The notes beneath the pieces were generated by a model. The model searched no databases. It was not told the DNA's origin and saw only the letters and a program-made list of their open reading frames with translations. Both the position numbers and the translations under genes were made by a program. A stretch of 64,000 nucleotides of DNA from Pseudomonas fontis (GTDB lineage: Bacteria; Pseudomonadota; Gammaproteobacteria; Pseudomonadales; Pseudomonadaceae): the NCBI RefSeq assembly GCF_028656955.1, contig NZ_JAMDGY010000096.1, forward strand, positions 1-64,000. Direction: 5' to 3'. Of the stretch, positions 62,301 through 64,000 are shown piece by piece; within the stretch, counting starts at the first letter, position 1; every line of letters begins with the position of its first letter.

Positions 62301-63410
62301 ATGAAAACCCTGACCTCTACCCCACGCGCCGATGGCTTCCACATGCCTGCCGAGTGGGCACCGCAAACCCAGATCTGGATGGTCTGGCCCGAGCGTCCGG
62401 ACAACTGGCGCCTGGGTGGCAAGCCTGCGCAAGCGGCGCACGTGGCCGTGGCCAAGGCCATCGCACGTTTCGAGCCCGTCACCGTGGGCGTTTCTGCCGG
62501 CCAGTACGAGCATGCCTGCGCCCGCCTGGCGGACACGCCGAACATCCGCGTGGTAGAGATCAGCAACGACGATGCCTGGGTGCGCGATACCGGCCCGACC
62601 TTCGTCATCAACGATGCCGGCGACGTTCGTGGCGTGCACTGGGGCTTCAACTCCTGGGGTGGTTTCGAGGGCGGCCTGTATTCGCCGTGGAACCGTGACG
62701 AGCAAGTCGCCAGCAAGGTGCTGGAGATGGAGCGCCTGCCACGCTATCGCACCGAGGGCTTCGTGCTCGAAGGCGGCTCGATCCACGTCGACGGCGAAGG
62801 CACCCTGATCACTACCGAAGAGTGCCTGCTCAACCACAACCGCAACCCGCACCTGAACCGTGAACAGATCGAGGCGATCCTGCGCGATCACCTGGCGGTC
62901 GAGACCATCGTCTGGCTGCCGGACGGCCTGTACAACGACGAAACCGACGGGCACGTCGACAACTTCTGCTGTTACGTGCGCCCAGGTGAAGTGTTACTGG
63001 CCTGGACGGATGATTCCAACGACCCCAACTATGCACGCTGCCGTGCGGCCATGGCCGTGCTGGAACGCCAGCGCGATGCCAAGGGGCGCACGTTTGTCGT
63101 GCACAAAATGCCGATCCCGGGCCCGCTGTACGCGACCGAAGAAGAGTGCGCCGGTGTCGATCCGGTGGCTGGCACTCAGGAGCGCAACCCGTCGGTGCGC
63201 CTGGCCGGTTCCTACGTGAACTTCCTCATCGTCAACGGCGCGATCATCGCACCGAGCTTCGATGACCCGGCAGATGCGCCAGCTAGAGCGATCCTGGCGC
63301 AATTGTTCCCGGGCCACGAAGTGGTCATGGTGCCAGGGCGCGAGTTGTTGCTCGGCGGCGGCAACATCCACTGCCTGACCCAGCAGCAACCGGCGCCGGT
63401 AAAACGCTGA
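62301..63410 (+). CDS. aguA: Agmatine deiminase AguA
   Basis: 369-aa guanidino-group hydrolase turning agmatine into N-carbamoylputrescine and ammonia. The catalytic cysteine is C358 in LGGGNIHCLTQQQ; H218 in ETDGHVDNFCCYV and the substrate-binding DDAWVRDTGPTFVIND are present. Length agrees with P. aeruginosa AguA. The usual partner aguB is not in the window. It follows the fusion enzyme by 133 AT-rich bases with inverted repeats, suggesting its own promoter, and has a strong terminator. Confidence 0.95.
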   Translation: MKTLTSTPRADGFHMPAEWAPQTQIWMVWPERPDNWRLGGKPAQAAHVAVAKAIARFEPVTVGVSAGQYEHACARLADTPNIRVVEISNDDAWVRDTGPTFVINDAGDVRGVHWGFNSWGGFEGGLYSPWNRDEQVASKVLEMERLPRYRTEGFVLEGGSIHVDGEGTLITTEECLLNHNRNPHLNREQIEAILRDHLAVETIVWLPDGLYNDETDGHVDNFCCYVRPGEVLLAWTDDSNDPNYARCRAAMAVLERQRDAKGRTFVVHKMPIPGPLYATEEECAGVDPVAGTQERNPSVRLAGSYVNFLIVNGAIIAPSFDDPADAPARAILAQLFPGHEVVMVPGRELLLGGGNIHCLTQQQPAPVKR

Positions 63411-63421
63411 TTCTGCAAAAG

Positions 63422-63452
63422 AAAAAAGCCCGTCGTGTGACGGGCTTTTTTT
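63422..63452 (+). terminator. Intrinsic terminator after aguA
   Basis: AAAAAAGCCCGTC/GACGGGCTTTTTTT with a 4-base loop, 12 bases after the aguA stop. The A-run on the left makes it usable from either side. Confidence 0.93.
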
Positions 63453-63478
63453 GCCTGGGCGACAACCGGCGCCCTGGC

Positions 63479-63493
63479 TGGCACATGTCTTGT
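63479..63493 (+). promoter_or_regulatory. Possible sigma-54 promoter
   Basis: TGGCAC-N5-TTGT has the -24/-12 layout and is ~90 bases before the small ORF at 63591. The -12 element is GT instead of GC, so strength is doubtful. No activator site was identified. Confidence 0.3.
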
Positions 63494-63590
63494 ATTGATT
63501 CGCATTGTATTTCAAACAGATAGGGCGCCATGTCCTGTCATAAAGTTTGAGTAAGGTAGCCGCTCACGCTTCTGGGGAGTACGTGTGGAA

Positions 63591-63791
63591 ATGAATGCAG
63601 CACGTGAGTTGGCTTCGCACCCTTCAGCAGTGAATCACGAATCGCTCCAACTCCTGGTGCAATGGTTGAAACGCAGTGACGCGCACCGGGTCAGGAAGAC
63701 CGAACCACGACGCTTGTTGGTCGAACGTTATCCCGCTGGCCTGATCTCCGATGCAGAGCTCGAAGCCCTGTTGGCGTTCTGGCATAGCTGA
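63591..63791 (+). CDS. Small hypothetical protein
   Basis: 66-aa protein from ATG 63591 (GTG at 63585 is in frame and would add two residues). No recognised domain. It is mostly alpha-helical in appearance, with a basic middle (KRSDAHRVRKTEPRRLLVERYPAG) and an acidic C-terminal helix (LISDAELEALLAFWHS). A GGGGAG site lies upstream and a strong terminator follows, which supports a real gene. The size and the ISDAELEALLAFW end fit small cytoplasmic proteins of Pseudomonas, but I cannot name it. Confidence 0.6.
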   Translation: MNAARELASHPSAVNHESLQLLVQWLKRSDAHRVRKTEPRRLLVERYPAGLISDAELEALLAFWHS

Positions 63792-63795
63792 AGGA

Positions 63796-63807
63796 CCGAC
63801 CGGTCGG
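63796..63807. promoter_or_regulatory. CCGACCGGTCGG palindrome
   Basis: Perfect 12-base palindrome just after the small ORF and before its terminator. Its form resembles TetR-family operators, but its location downstream of a gene argues that it could be chance or serve the minus-strand gene to the right. Confidence 0.25.
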
Positions 63808-63813
63808 AAAATG

Positions 63814-63853
63814 AAAAGGGCGCCACCGTTTTGACGGTAGCGCCCTTTTTTTG
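63814..63853 (+). terminator. Intrinsic terminator after the small ORF
   Basis: GGGCGCCACCGT pairs with ACGGTAGCGCCC (one mismatch), with A-run before and T-run after. It may also end the minus-strand receptor transcript. Confidence 0.9.
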
Positions 63854-63859
63854 GCTTTC

Positions 63860-63955
63860 TGTAGCCGCTGCCGCCAGGCTGCGCTCGCCTGCAACGCAGG
63901 CGCCGCTTTTGGGAGCCCTTGCGGACTCCAGCGCAGCCTGACGGCAGCGGCTACA
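63860..63955. repeat. 96-bp dispersed inverted-repeat element, copy 2
   Basis: Same element as at 18089-18184, with the same 26-base arms (63860-63885 and 63930-63955, one mismatch) and the same middle apart from a few base changes. It lies between the convergent small ORF and receptor gene. Confidence 0.85.
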
Positions 63956-63960
63956 AGGCG

Positions 63961-64000
63961 TCAGAAGCTGTAGGTACCGGTCACCACCAGGCTGCGCGGG
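63961..64000 (-). CDS. C-terminal end of an outer-membrane receptor (partial)
   Basis: Only the last twelve codons are in the window: Pro-Arg-Ser-Leu-Val-Val-Thr-Gly-Thr-Tyr-Ser-Phe, then TGA. A terminal strand ending Tyr-Ser-Phe is the outer-membrane beta-signal, and RSLVVTGTYSF is typical of TonB-dependent siderophore receptors. The gene continues beyond the right edge on the minus strand. The identification rests on this short segment only. Confidence 0.55.
   Translation of the reverse strand, partial: PRSLVVTGTYSF

Overview
The window looks like a chromosomal segment of a fluorescent Pseudomonas, most likely of the P. putida group. Evidence: high GC, REP elements with the core GTGGGAGCCGGCCTTGCC, and a gene order (tau, porin, lsfA, ssu, gshA, tex, ompR/envZ, rimK, hslRO, pckA, fdhD, nudE, cysQ, dctBD) that I remember from P. 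putida and, from gshA onward, from P. aeruginosa. I could run no search, so the species is inferred. I see no insertion sequence, prophage, CRISPR array, rRNA or tRNA.

1-25.6 kb is an organosulfur scavenging region. A minus-strand operon holds two SfnB-type acyl-CoA-dehydrogenase-like oxidoreductases, an LLM flavin monooxygenase and a MetQ-MetN-MetI importer. It is followed by an Ig-like repeat protein of unknown role, the cystine importer TcyJLN, D-cysteine desulfhydrase, a divergent serine acetyltransferase, a BetT choline transporter with a leader ORF and a BetI-like operator, tauABCD, an OprD-family porin, the 1-Cys peroxiredoxin LsfA, and ssuEADCBF. Short AT-rich patches lie in front of nearly all of these transcription units, as expected for CysB-type control.

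25.6-52 kb is conserved housekeeping DNA: gshA coupled to a TetR regulator, a thioesterase, tex, the OmpR/EnvZ pair (AmgRS position), rimB-rimK, Hsp15/Hsp33, PEP carboxykinase, an orphan NarL-type response regulator and a CheR methyltransferase, a glycine-zipper protein, a YdeP/FdhF-type molybdoenzyme with fdhD and a LysR regulator, a BON-LysM protein, yrfG, nudE, cysQ, a thioesterase and dctBD.

51.6-59.1 kb is a surface-sugar region: rmlBACD (dTDP-L-rhamnose) and, just upstream on the same strand, a tight five-gene set (WbqC, SAM methyltransferase, NAD-dependent epimerase, ATP-grasp enzyme, metallophosphoesterase). It contains no glycosyltransferase, and its product is unknown. This is the best candidate for an undescribed system.

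59.2-64 kb carries a three-part fusion enzyme (APH-type kinase, apparently dead M23-like domain, class III PLP domain), agmatine deiminase, a short unknown ORF and the last codons of an outer-membrane receptor. Two almost identical 96-bp inverted-repeat elements sit near 18.1 and 63.9 kb.
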